DNA from: an uncultured Candidatus Altimarinota bacterium
Lineage (GTDB): Bacteria; Patescibacteriota; Gracilibacteria; BD1-5; UBA6164
Direction of reading: 5' to 3'
Length of the DNA stretch: 7,921 bases
Assembly (NCBI GenBank): GCA_937944175.1
Contig: CALDZW010000044.1
Span: 1 to 7,921 of the forward strand
Numbering within the stretch: the stretch's first letter is position 1; each line of letters starts with the position of its first letter. Both the position numbers and the translations under genes were made by a program. The notes below the pieces were generated by a model, which worked only from the letters and a program-made list of their open reading frames with translations, was not told the origin of the DNA and ran no database searches. This document shows, piece after piece, positions 1-7,629 of this stretch.

Positions 1-350
1 TTAATTGCCGCCCATGAAATTGCTACAATAAAGAGTCATACTACTACATAGGTAAGCGTCTTAAATGCAGCTTTCATTTCTTCTGGATTTCCCTCAGCTT
101 TTATCAGTCTAAATCATACATAAAGAAACATAGCAACTGAAATAAGACCCAGTAATCAAAAAATTGAATCTTTCACAAAATCAAGAATTTTATCAAGAAG
201 ATCAGTACCTTTAGCTGTAGACATATCTCATGTTCATATGCTTTTCTTGCCTATCCCATTTAATAAATCATCCTTCAGCTCTGCATACATAGATTGTATA
301 GAGCTTACCAATACACAGCTCCCGACGAACAATGTTGTATATATTTTCAT
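1..350 (-). CDS. T4SS pilin-like small membrane protein (3' end outside window)
   Basis: This is probably a structural or conduit subunit of a type IV secretion or pilus-like apparatus in the cell envelope. The visible 116 residues start MKIYTTLFVG and have a hydrophobic signal segment to about residue 23 (SMYA). A short polar stretch (24-50) follows, then an amphipathic lead-in (51-62), a first transmembrane helix (about 63-83), a short charged loop KAEGNPEEMKAAFK (84-97) and a second helix (about 98-116) cut by the window edge. The pair of helices joined by a G-x-P-E-E/K-rich turn is the hallmark of the Patescibacterial T4SS_pilin/VirB2-TrbC-like group; I assign it by this pattern, not by search. 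In-frame TGA codons fall at glycines 39, 41, 65, 79 and 105. The ATG lies 9 bases after the stop of the preceding pilin gene, so the three minus-strand genes look like one operon. No Shine-Dalgarno is visible. The last codon is incomplete. Confidence 0.75.
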
Positions 351-359
351 AAGTGTAGT

Positions 360-875
360 TTATATTTCTATATTATTAATTATGCTAATGATATAATATC
401 AACTCATTGATAAAACCACTGCAACCATTGACCAAATAATCCAATTTTTTGCTTTTTTAGTCTTTTCTTCCTCTCAACCAGACAACATGTACAATACTCA
501 TGAGCACATTAATGCAATTACAGCAAATACTGCAACATATTGAATGAGTAGCTTTACTATATTTGCTGCAACTCACTCAATTTTATCAGTACCAGTGTTT
601 CATTTGTCACATCATGGCAATCAAGCACAATGAATATCAGGAGTTGGTCACTCATAAGCCTCAGCTTTGTCCAAATTAGCTGGACCTTGTTGATTACTAA
701 CTGCAGTATTTGTATTACTAGCTGCATTATTCGGTGCTGCTGTAGGACTTGTTGTTACTGATTGATCAGCTTCAGATGGTTCAACTGACCAATTATCAGG
801 AATTCAATAAGCAAATTGAACAGAACTTAATAAAGTAACAAATAGTAAAATCATTAATTTAAGTAAATGTTTCAT
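360..875 (-). CDS. T4SS pilin-like protein with Ser/Thr/Asn-rich linker
   Basis: The 171-residue product is the clearest pilin-like member of the cluster. An N-terminal signal sequence (1-23, MKHLLKLMIL...) leads to a low-complexity linker (about 30-70) rich in Ser, Thr, Asn, Ala and Gln. Next comes a Cys pair in HCAGLPGC (residues 82-89), then helix one (about 104-131), the turn SGGEEEKTKKAKN (132-144) and helix two (about 145-166). The Cys pair before two helices and the GG-x-E/D-x-x-K-x-x-KAKN turn match the T4SS_pilin family as I know it from Patescibacteria. A VirB2-like role in the membrane or pilus is inferred. Nine of the twelve glycines I read are TGA (24, 76, 85, 88, 92, 101, 126, 134, 159); the other three are GGT. 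The linker could be an O-glycosylation target. It starts 4 bases after the upstream gene's stop and ends in TAA, 9 bases before the next gene. No Shine-Dalgarno is seen. Confidence 0.8.
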
Positions 876-879
876 AGTA

Positions 880-1425
880 CTAATATAGTAAGTAAGTAAC
901 GAGCTGAACAAGGAGTCAAGCACTCAATGCAACTACTAAAGATATGAGTCCCCACATAAAGATTGTCTTTCATCTAGAGAGTAATGACTCTTCTCACATA
1001 TGAAAAATCATATATCATCACCCTATTGTCATAATAAACAATGCAATCACTCACATAATTGTAATCATTTTTTGGATGATATTTCATAAGATTCTATTTA
1101 CAGTTTTGTCAGTGCTTCCATCAAGTCATTTGTTTGATCATAATAATTTTCACTTTGAATCAGCTGTAGATCATGGGCTTAATGTGTTGGTATTAATGTA
1201 AAACTCTGTGCTATTAATACATCACTGTCATAATTCTCCTGTTTTTTTCCTTACTCACTCACCTGTACATGATTTATATGACTGTGTTCACTCTGTTCAA
1301 GTTTCTCTTGGCTTTCAATCTTTTTCAGCTGCTCTATCACTTGCAATACTTCCAAATACTTCTCAAAAACTGAGTATAATAAAGAAAAAACTTCAACAAA
1401 TAAGCAATAATAATTTTTTTAACAT
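880..1425 (-). CDS. T4SS pilin-like protein, first gene of the minus-strand cluster
   Basis: The 181-residue product begins MLKKLLLLIC, with a signal segment to about residue 25. A polar, mostly soluble region (26-108) follows, containing two cysteines (C53 and C69) that could form a disulfide outside the cytoplasm. Then come helix one (about 112-140), the short turn HMGEESLLSRGK (142-153) and helix two (about 154-180), and it ends in TAG. The C-terminal half has the same helix-turn-helix membrane plan as the next two genes, although the turn is less charged. Under the standard code this gene is invisible because it is broken by many TGA codons. The ATG at 1425 was chosen because it directly precedes a lysine-containing signal sequence and lies about 30 bases downstream of a good promoter; an earlier in-frame start was not examined exhaustively. 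It probably heads an operon with the two following pilin-like genes. Exact role unknown. Confidence 0.72.
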
Positions 1426-1455
1426 TTTTCAATTGGTAATTCACTAATTTAATTA

Positions 1456-1483
1456 ATTGTACCATACATTTTCTCATAATCAA
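1456..1483 (-). promoter_or_regulatory. Candidate sigma70-type promoter for the pilin-like operon
   Basis: On the minus strand TTGATT (1483-1478) and TACAAT (1461-1456) are separated by 16 bases. The -10 is preceded by TG one base upstream (TGGTACAAT), an extended -10. Transcription would start near 1449 and leave a leader of roughly 25 bases before the ATG at 1425. The assignment is by eye. Confidence 0.5.
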
Positions 1484-1500
1484 AAAAATGATGAGATAAT
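1468..1500. repeat. Imperfect inverted repeat in the divergent intergenic region
   Basis: ATTTTCTCAT (1468-1477) and ATGAGATAAT (1491-1500) are inverted copies matching at 9 of 10 positions, around a 13-base A-rich centre. The minus-strand -35 hexamer lies in the centre, so this could be an operator for the pilin-like operon or for both divergent units. In such AT-rich DNA, chance is a real alternative. Confidence 0.35.
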
Positions 1501-1504
1501 GACA

Positions 1505-1532
1505 TTGCTAAATATTATTTTTTATTTATGAT
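1505..1532 (+). promoter_or_regulatory. Possible promoter for the O-antigen ligase-like gene
   Basis: TTGCTA (1505-1510) and TATGAT (1527-1532) have 16-base spacing, about 45 bases before the ATG at 1577. Other AT-rich hexamers nearby (around 1551 and 1566) could serve instead, so this is only a candidate. Confidence 0.3.
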
Positions 1533-1576
1533 ACTCAAAATTACAACTCTATAAAACTAATACAGTAATATAAATC

Positions 1577-3034
1577 ATGAAAATTCTTTTATATATCCTA
1601 GCTGCTCTTCTTCCTCTCCATGCTATCATTGTCACCACTTTAAAATGTAAGATTGGAATTGAAACTAATGCACTCCGTTTTTGGAAAGAAATTATTCTTA
1701 TCATTCTTCTGATTGTCACATTCATGAGACTCGGAAGACAAAGAAACTGGGATATTTCAAGCATCTACAAGAATAACTATATTATATGAATGGCAACAGC
1801 ATTCACAATCTGTTCAGCCATCTATATAATTTTTCCTTTTCTTGAGTGGAAAGTTTCTGCATTTCTTGGATTTAAGTATGATGTATTTTTTATTGTTGCA
1901 CTTGTTGTTTGACTCTACCTGACAACGGTAAAGGATAATCTTCAAACAATCCTCAAGTTCATATTTTGATCAATTGCTTGAGTGTTAGTAGTCTTTCTTC
2001 CATGGTACTTACTCTGAGATATCTCAACTATTACTGAGATCTTTTGATTTTCAGAGCAGGTTTCAACATATAGAGCTAATCAGTGTATAGCCTTTTCTCA
2101 AAATGTTAATGGAGAACATAGGTTCCAATGAAGCTTTGCATGACCTATTCGTTGGAGTGTCTTTCTGACTATTTTCTATATTCTCTACATCTGAACACTT
2201 CTTACAACTCTCTCAACTACAACAAGTACATACCTTATACTATCAAAGTCAAATGGGGCAAATGACAATAAAATAGAAACATTAGATACAAAGCTATGAC
2301 TCAGAAACAAAAAATTCAGTGATATCAGTAAGGCACTTATTGTTGTACCATCTCTATTCGTTATCACATCAATTTTTTATTCTTTTTCAAAAACTTCTGT
2401 TCTTGGTTTATTCTTTGCTATTTCACTTTTCTTTTACCTTATTTTCAATATCAAACTGTGAAAAAAAATTCCTGCAAAAGTCGTTGCTGGCCTATGACTT
2501 TTCAGTATACTCCCTGTTATTGCACTTGTGATTATCAAAAAAGACCTTTTCCTTCACCTAGGATCTGTAATAAACAGGTTTGATAATTTACTCATGTCAG
2601 TAGAAATGTTTTTGTATAACCCTATTTGATATGGTCTTTGAATTGCTGGTCCTGCCAGTTGGACAGGGCATGATATTGAGTCTGCTTGAAGTTGGCAAAT
2701 TGCCGTTTCTTCAACTCAGTCAACACATAAATTTTTGCCAGAAAATTGGTATGTACAAATATTTCTAGAACAATGAATAATTTGATGAGCACTCTTTATC
2801 TGATTCGTATGGGTTATTGCATTGAATCTCTATAAAATTGCTAAAAAGAAAAAAGATTATTTTTCTCTTTCTGTATTTGTAGCATTCATGACACTCCTTT
2901 TTATGGCAAACTTCACTCATGCTTTTGAAGAATCAGCAACAAGCTTCTTACTCTTTCTTATAATAGGATGACACTTAGCACAAAGTTGATATTGACAATA
3001 CTACAAAAAGAAAAAAAAGAAAAAAAATAGTTAA
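1577..3034 (+). CDS. O-antigen ligase/polymerase (Wzy_C-like) family membrane protein
   Basis: This 485-residue protein has about ten or more hydrophobic helices and belongs by pattern to the superfamily of O-antigen ligases (WaaL), Wzy polymerases and PglL/PilO-type O-oligosaccharyltransferases. These enzymes move or polymerise lipid-linked glycans on the outer face of the membrane. Three family landmarks are visible: an R-x-x-G-S-F-x-G-P segment at residues 182-190 after a hydrophilic loop; NPIGYGLG at 348-355; and, after a loop of about 35 residues carrying H384, PENWYVQIFLEQGIIGG at 388-404, matching the family's N-x-Y-x-Q-x-x-x-E-x-G-I-I-G pattern. The last residues are seven lysines then Asn-Ser. 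About 22 in-frame TGA codons all sit at plausible glycines, including family glycines, and TGG remains Trp. It is transcribed away from three pilin-like genes and followed by its own terminator. Glycan substrate and acceptor (lipid, glycan or protein) cannot be decided from sequence. There is no Shine-Dalgarno before the ATG. Confidence 0.82.
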
Positions 3035-3056
3035 AACCAATCTTAATTATTTGTCT

Positions 3057-3089
3057 AGATTAAATATACATAATATTTAATCTTTTTTT
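3057..3089 (+). terminator. Intrinsic terminator after the O-antigen ligase-like gene
   Basis: A perfect 11-base-pair stem, AGATTAAATAT (3057-3067) with ATATTTAATCT (3073-3083), has a 5-base loop and runs into seven T residues (3083-3089). It lies 22 bases after the TAA of the ligase-like gene. The stem has very little GC but is perfectly paired. The rest of the gap to the next gene (3090-3171) holds no gene; TATGAT at 3153-3158 is a weak possible -10 for the downstream gene. Confidence 0.85.
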
Positions 3090-3171
3090 ATGATTTGCTT
3101 ATTATCTATGCTACTATTTAATAAGGAAATTTTATTACCTAAATTAATTATATATGATATCTATAACCAAA

Positions 3172-5286
3172 ATGTTCATAAAGCTCATCAGTATAGTTGC
3201 AACATTTGTATTATTCAGTTTATGAGCATGAGCTATGCCTCCAAATGGAGGATATCTCCCGTGAGCAACTCTCGATCCTGACTGTGCGCCTGGAGATACA
3301 GATTGTGTTGTTCAGAATATATGAATTGAAAGTGACCCATTGAGAAAGTTTGTAGCATGAAGTGGTACCCTTAATGCTGTATACACGTGATGAATGGTCG
3401 GTGTTGGGACTGATAATCCTTCAAGAGAACTTGATGTTGAGTGAACCACACGCCTATGATCTAATCTCTACATTGGAGAAAACACTATTCAACCATATGT
3501 AATGACACGTGTAATATCTGAAGATACCACTCTTAAGCTTTGAGCATCTCGTAGCAGCAATGGTAATGCTGTATATGTATGATCTCAGACAAATAGCCCA
3601 CTAAGTTTTATTGTAGGAGATACTAATAAAGCTATTATAGACACCGATGGAAACATGTGAATTGGAACACTTACTCCTGATGGAGATCTAACAATTGAAA
3701 GAACAGATGCTCATGCAAAGCTTAATGTGAATAATAAAGATACAGCTTGATATACTCAAATCAGAGCCACTGCATGAAGTGTAAGTGGGTATTTATATTC
3801 AATGTGACAAAACTATGTCACTTCATGAGCATGGAGGGCTCATTCTAGTGCACTAGCAGGAACAGGAACTTGATGACTCAGTATTGTCTCACAAAATACT
3901 ATATGAGACATACGTTTCTATGCAGGGTGACAATCTGACCTTGATCAAGTAATGACTATTACTAATGAGTGAAAAGTCTGAATTTGAACTGATGAACCAA
4001 ATTCTACTTTAGAAACAAAAGCAGTTACTGGTAGAACAGTTATACAAAATTATACAGAAGATTCAGCAGGAACTGATTCATATGCAGCTTTTCAAACATC
4101 AACTCCAGATAGCTGACTATGGATGGCTACTCACTGAATAGGAAGAACTCTCAGTCGTTATGGACAAATACTTGGTTGATGGTCAGAAATAACTGCTGTG
4201 CAACCTGGATGAAGTACAAATCACAAATGAATGATAATTGGAACTAAGTCAGATAGCCCAATTATATTAGGGACAAATAATACAGAAAGACTCAGAATAG
4301 AAAATGGGTGATATGTATGAATATGAACAGAAAACCCTTCTGAAATGCTTGAAATTTGAAATTCATGAAGAATGTTTGTCTGAGATGGATGAGCTTGAGC
4401 TAGGAAATGATTACTCATTGATTGAAAAGAATCCACTACGTGATGAACTGATTTTGTTCGCCTACATGCGTTTGATTATTGAGCAAATGATTCGTTAAAT
4501 ATGGTGATAAATCCGTATGGAGCATGAAATGTCTGAATCATGACCTCTGATCCAAAATCTCAACTTCAGGTATGAAGTAGCTCAACACTATTTACTGCAT
4601 GAAATGACAACCTCCACCTAGCTGATAATTTATACTATGATAGTAGTTTCTGATACAAAAGAGTAACAGATGATAATGAAACTTCACTCCTCTTCATGTG
4701 AAGTAATGGTGATACTATTTTTTATTCAAATTCAGACACAAATACATGATCTACTACAGATGTAACACTACAAAATAATCTTACTATCAAAAAAGATTGA
4801 AGAGTATGAATATGAACTTCAACTCCAGAAGCTCAACTTCATATTGCTTGAAATATCAAGTATGAATGATCTATCCAACAATGAGTTTCATGAGCACATA
4901 TTAAACAAGCTTTCTATAAATATTCTAATTGATCAAGTGGTACAAATAAGTATGTACATTTAAAAACAAACCAGCCAATGAATTCTAAGATGATGACGCT
5001 TAAATTTTATTGATTTGAATATGGATCAACCAAAACTATTGATGCTCAAGTATCATACTATCCATATGGAACTATCAACAACATCCACAGTCAAGATGAT
5101 TATGGTACTCATGAACTCTGAGTGTATAAATCTAGTGATTGATACGCTGTTGTTACAATAAAAGTTGATAACATTTATCATCTATGATTCTATGTAGATG
5201 CTTTTGGCCCTGGTCCACAATGACTTTGGTCAGATATTGATATAACTGATAATATTGTTGCAGATGCAGCAACAGGAGAATTCTAA
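3172..5286 (+). CDS. Secreted tail-fibre-like surface protein with GIGT repeats (adhesin-like A)
   Basis: The 704-residue product has a signal peptide (1-21, cleavage likely after GAGA). Next is a short module GATLDPDCAPGDTDC (31-45, cysteines 38 and 45), almost identical to one in the next gene. Six GIGT-type repeats (V-G-I-G-T-x-x-P-x-x-x-L-x-V) follow at residues 76, 162, 269, 382, 454 and 545, spaced by 70-115 residues of beta-like, Gly/Ser/Thr/Asn-rich sequence. The last ~140 residues (564-704) form a distinct C-terminal domain with KYVHLKTNQPMNSKMM near 593. This layout is typical of phage tail-fibre-like and bacterial surface fibre proteins; the C-terminal domain may bind the target. 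I see no Peptidase_S74 chaperone end, LPXTG or C-terminal membrane helix. Dozens of TGA codons read as Gly, including those inside the repeats. An in-frame ATG at 3154 would lengthen the signal peptide by six residues; 3172 was preferred for its compact signal peptide, but the choice is weak. Confidence 0.75.
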
Positions 5287-5309
5287 ATAGCATCAATAAT
5301 AAAATAGTC

Positions 5310-5343
5310 AAGTATAAATACTAAAAATATTTATACTTTTTTT
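5310..5343 (+). terminator. Intrinsic terminator after adhesin-like gene A
   Basis: A perfect 11-base-pair stem, AAGTATAAATA (5310-5320) with TATTTATACTT (5328-5338), has a 7-base A-rich loop and ends in seven T residues (5337-5343). It lies 23 bases after the TAA at 5284-5286 and separates the two paralogous surface-protein genes into different transcripts. Confidence 0.85.
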
Positions 5344-5371
5344 GCATTTATATTACGAGTTCTGCTACACT
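5342..5371 (+). promoter_or_regulatory. Candidate extended -10 promoter for adhesin-like gene B
   Basis: TTGCAT (5342-5347) and TACACT (5366-5371) are 18 bases apart, and the -10 is preceded by TGC (extended -10). The -35 overlaps the last two T residues of the upstream terminator. The leader would be about 38 bases of mostly A and T before the ATG at 5417. Confidence 0.45.
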
Positions 5372-5416
5372 ATGTATATATAAAAATATATATTATTTGC
5401 TAAAAATATTGTACAT

Positions 5417-7399
5417 ATGAAAAATATAGCTAAAGGTACTGCTCACTTACTGAGTAGAAACATATTAAGCACTGCTGCTGTTATTGCTCTTATCTGAGCT
5501 TCAGCTTTTGCTGCTGCCCCAAGTGGTTGATACCAACCATGAGCAACACTAGATCCTGATTGTGCTCCATGAGATACTGATTGTGTAGTTCAAGGATGAG
5601 ACATGACTGATGATACTTGGTCTATGAGTGGAGGTAATGTGGTCGTTCAGAATTGAAATGTAGGGATTTGAACTGATTTACCTTATGGCTCATTACATGT
5701 GGCATGATTATATAGATATGTAAAGGTTGAATGAAGTACAAGTGATTACTGAATTGCTTATTGTAGTGTTGATGTTGATATTAATGCTGCAGAAGCAAGT
5801 TTCCCACCTACAGAACCATTGTGAACAGAATGTACTGATCGTGATCTTGATCACTCTACTTCAAAATATAACAAACTTGTTGTTGCAGATAAATACTATA
5901 CAACTCTTGACTACACAACAACTCAACCTAGTGTTCCTCAGTGTAGTTGGGATACTGATAACTCAGCTGCAGAACCTTCTCCAATACCTAACATATCAGA
6001 TATTGGTTATGAATGTTGGGATCAAAGAGGGAGTTATTATTATCACCGTAAAGCTATTCTTGTAAAAGAAAATAATAACTTCATTGTTGCAAACAATTGA
6101 AATATTTCTATTAATAAGTGACCAAACATTATAGATGCTCATGCACTTAATGTTTGAGGGAATATATCTGCTCAGAATTATTCTCCACAGCTTATTCTTC
6201 AAAGGAGTGTTGATTATGGTGGTTACGTTCAGTGAATTCAGACTAAACTCAAAGACGGTACTAATAACTGGTTTATTTGAAATCAAGGAGAATCAACTTT
6301 TATGATCTCAAAATGAAATTATGTAGGAAAAGTTGTCGTAGTTAAAAGTGATGGTAATGTTTGAATTGGAACAACTAGTCCAACAAATCCACTTCATGTA
6401 AAATGAAGTTCATGACCGTTATTTGAACGTTCTGCTAATGGAATTGTTTGAAATTTCAACTCTGATGCTAATAATGCATTACTTGTGGTTTCATCAGATA
6501 ATGACTGAATTACAGGTCTTGATACATGACCAATGTCTAATACAGATGCTTTCAGATTCAGATTTGATGCAAATACACTAGACGGTTCAATCTATAATGA
6601 TAGTAATAATGCAATTAACATCTGAACTCTTGGAAATACTAACACGATGACAATTGAAAATGGTAATATTTGAATCTGAAGAACTTCACCTACAGTAAAA
6701 CTTGATGTCAAATGAACTGTAAGGATTAATAATGAAACTGACTATTCTCATCTAAGACTATGACAAGAGTCAAACGATGCAATAATAGCTGATAATACTT
6801 CTGCATGAACATATGGTGGATGATACTGGTTTAGAGTTCATGATGAACTGGCTCCATATAAATATAGGGATGTAATGATGTTGGCTGACGATTGAACTGT
6901 TTGAGTGTGAACAAGAATCAGTGAATCAAATAGTGTTGCAGGAACTCTAGATATGACTGAAGTTGATTGATCTGTAGTCAATACTGAAATGAGAGTATGA
7001 ACTGAATGATGAGCTGCTGTTTCAAATGGTACATCAATAATTAGACTGTCAAACTACTGAAGCCAAGATAACAATTGAGGTGGTTCAGTAATGTTTTCTA
7101 ATACAAGATTTGGTTCAACTGTTTGAAACTCTGATCTTGCTGCAATTAAGTGATCAAGGGAGACATATAATAAATGAAATTTAAAATTCTATACAAGTGA
7201 ATGAACTGGGAATACAGAAAAGATGAGGATTGCCTCTTCAGGGAATGTATGAATCTGAACAACAACCCCTTCAGAAAAACTTCATGTTAATTGATGAGTA
7301 AGGTTTTCAGATCTTGCTTGAGCACATGCTGGATGATCTGTATATGTATGTGCTGATACAAATGGTGTAATATATGGAAGTGAAACAGCTTGTCCATAA
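5417..7399 (+). CDS. Secreted tail-fibre-like surface protein with GIGT repeats (adhesin-like B)
   Basis: This 660-residue paralogue of the preceding gene has a signal peptide (1-32, cleavage likely at AFA-A). Its module GATLDPDCAPGDTDC (42-56, cysteines 49 and 56) is identical to the paralogue's. GIGT-type repeats lie near residues 82, 315, 418, 495 (degenerate, VGVGTRISES) and 611. An insert of about 120 residues after the first repeat (about 98-215) carries four cysteines and many aromatic residues, which adhesin-like A lacks. The protein ends in VCADTNGVIYGSETACP with cysteines 645 and 659, a short Cys-bracketed tail unlike the large C-terminal domain of its neighbour. I recall similar tails on other Patescibacterial surface proteins but cannot search. 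A surface fibre or adhesin role is inferred; no transmembrane anchor, LPXTG motif or S74 chaperone domain is visible. Many in-frame TGA codons are glycines. It ends TAATAA, with no clear intrinsic terminator just after. Confidence 0.75.
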
Positions 7400-7447
7400 T
7401 AACATCTATATTACACAACCAAGCACTAAATATGTCTATCTATTTTT

Positions 7448-7474
7448 CTAGCAAAACCTATTAAGGTATGTTAG
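7448..7474. other. Imperfect hairpin downstream of adhesin-like gene B
   Basis: CTAGCAAAACCT (7448-7459) can pair with AGGTATGTTAG (7464-7474) around an ATTA loop, with one mismatch, one bulge and one G-T pair. It is not followed directly by T residues; the nearest T run is 7493-7500. It may be a weak or processed 3' end for the gene ending at 7399, or chance. The gap 7400-7629 holds no gene that I can support. Confidence 0.25.
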
Positions 7475-7579
7475 AATAAACAAGAAGGGCATATTTTTTT
7501 ATTGTGAGAAATATTGCAGTGTATGAAATAAGTAAGAATAAAATAAGAATTTAGAATGATTTCATACTTGAAACTAGCA

Positions 7580-7608
7580 TTGAGTAGATATACTATGGAC
7601 TATATAAT
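7580..7608 (+). promoter_or_regulatory. Strong sigma70-type promoter before the last gene
   Basis: TTGAGT (7580-7585) and a consensus TATAAT (7603-7608) are exactly 17 bases apart. Transcription from about 7615 would leave a leader of only some 15 bases before the ATG at 7630. This is the best promoter match in the window. Confidence 0.65.
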
Positions 7609-7629
7609 ATATTGTAAAATGAAAAATGT

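Noticed and set aside
1208..1447. A 79-residue standard-code ORF on the plus strand
   Set aside because: It lies antisense to the table-25 pilin-like gene at 880-1425, has no family signature and no promoter.
3154..3174. Alternative upstream start at 3154 for adhesin-like A
   Set aside because: It is in frame and possible, but adds six residues to a signal peptide already complete from 3172, and overlaps a possible -10 at 3153-3158. Not firmly excluded.
3090..3281. A 63-residue ORF starting just after the first terminator
   Set aside because: It is in a different frame from the adhesin-like gene and overlaps its signal peptide and Cys module; the paralogue confirms the other frame.
5727..6065. 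A 112-residue Leu/Gln-rich ORF on the plus strand
   Set aside because: It is an out-of-frame shadow inside adhesin-like B; the code-25 frame runs through it with a signal peptide and GIGT repeats on either side.
3172..7399. A prophage tail module
   Set aside because: The GIGT repeats are phage-fibre-like, but both proteins have signal peptides and no capsid, terminase, tail-tube or lysis gene is nearby.
7400..7629. A small RNA or tRNA in the last intergenic gap
   Set aside because: I find no cloverleaf or tRNA-like T-loop, and only one imperfect hairpin with no T run directly after it.
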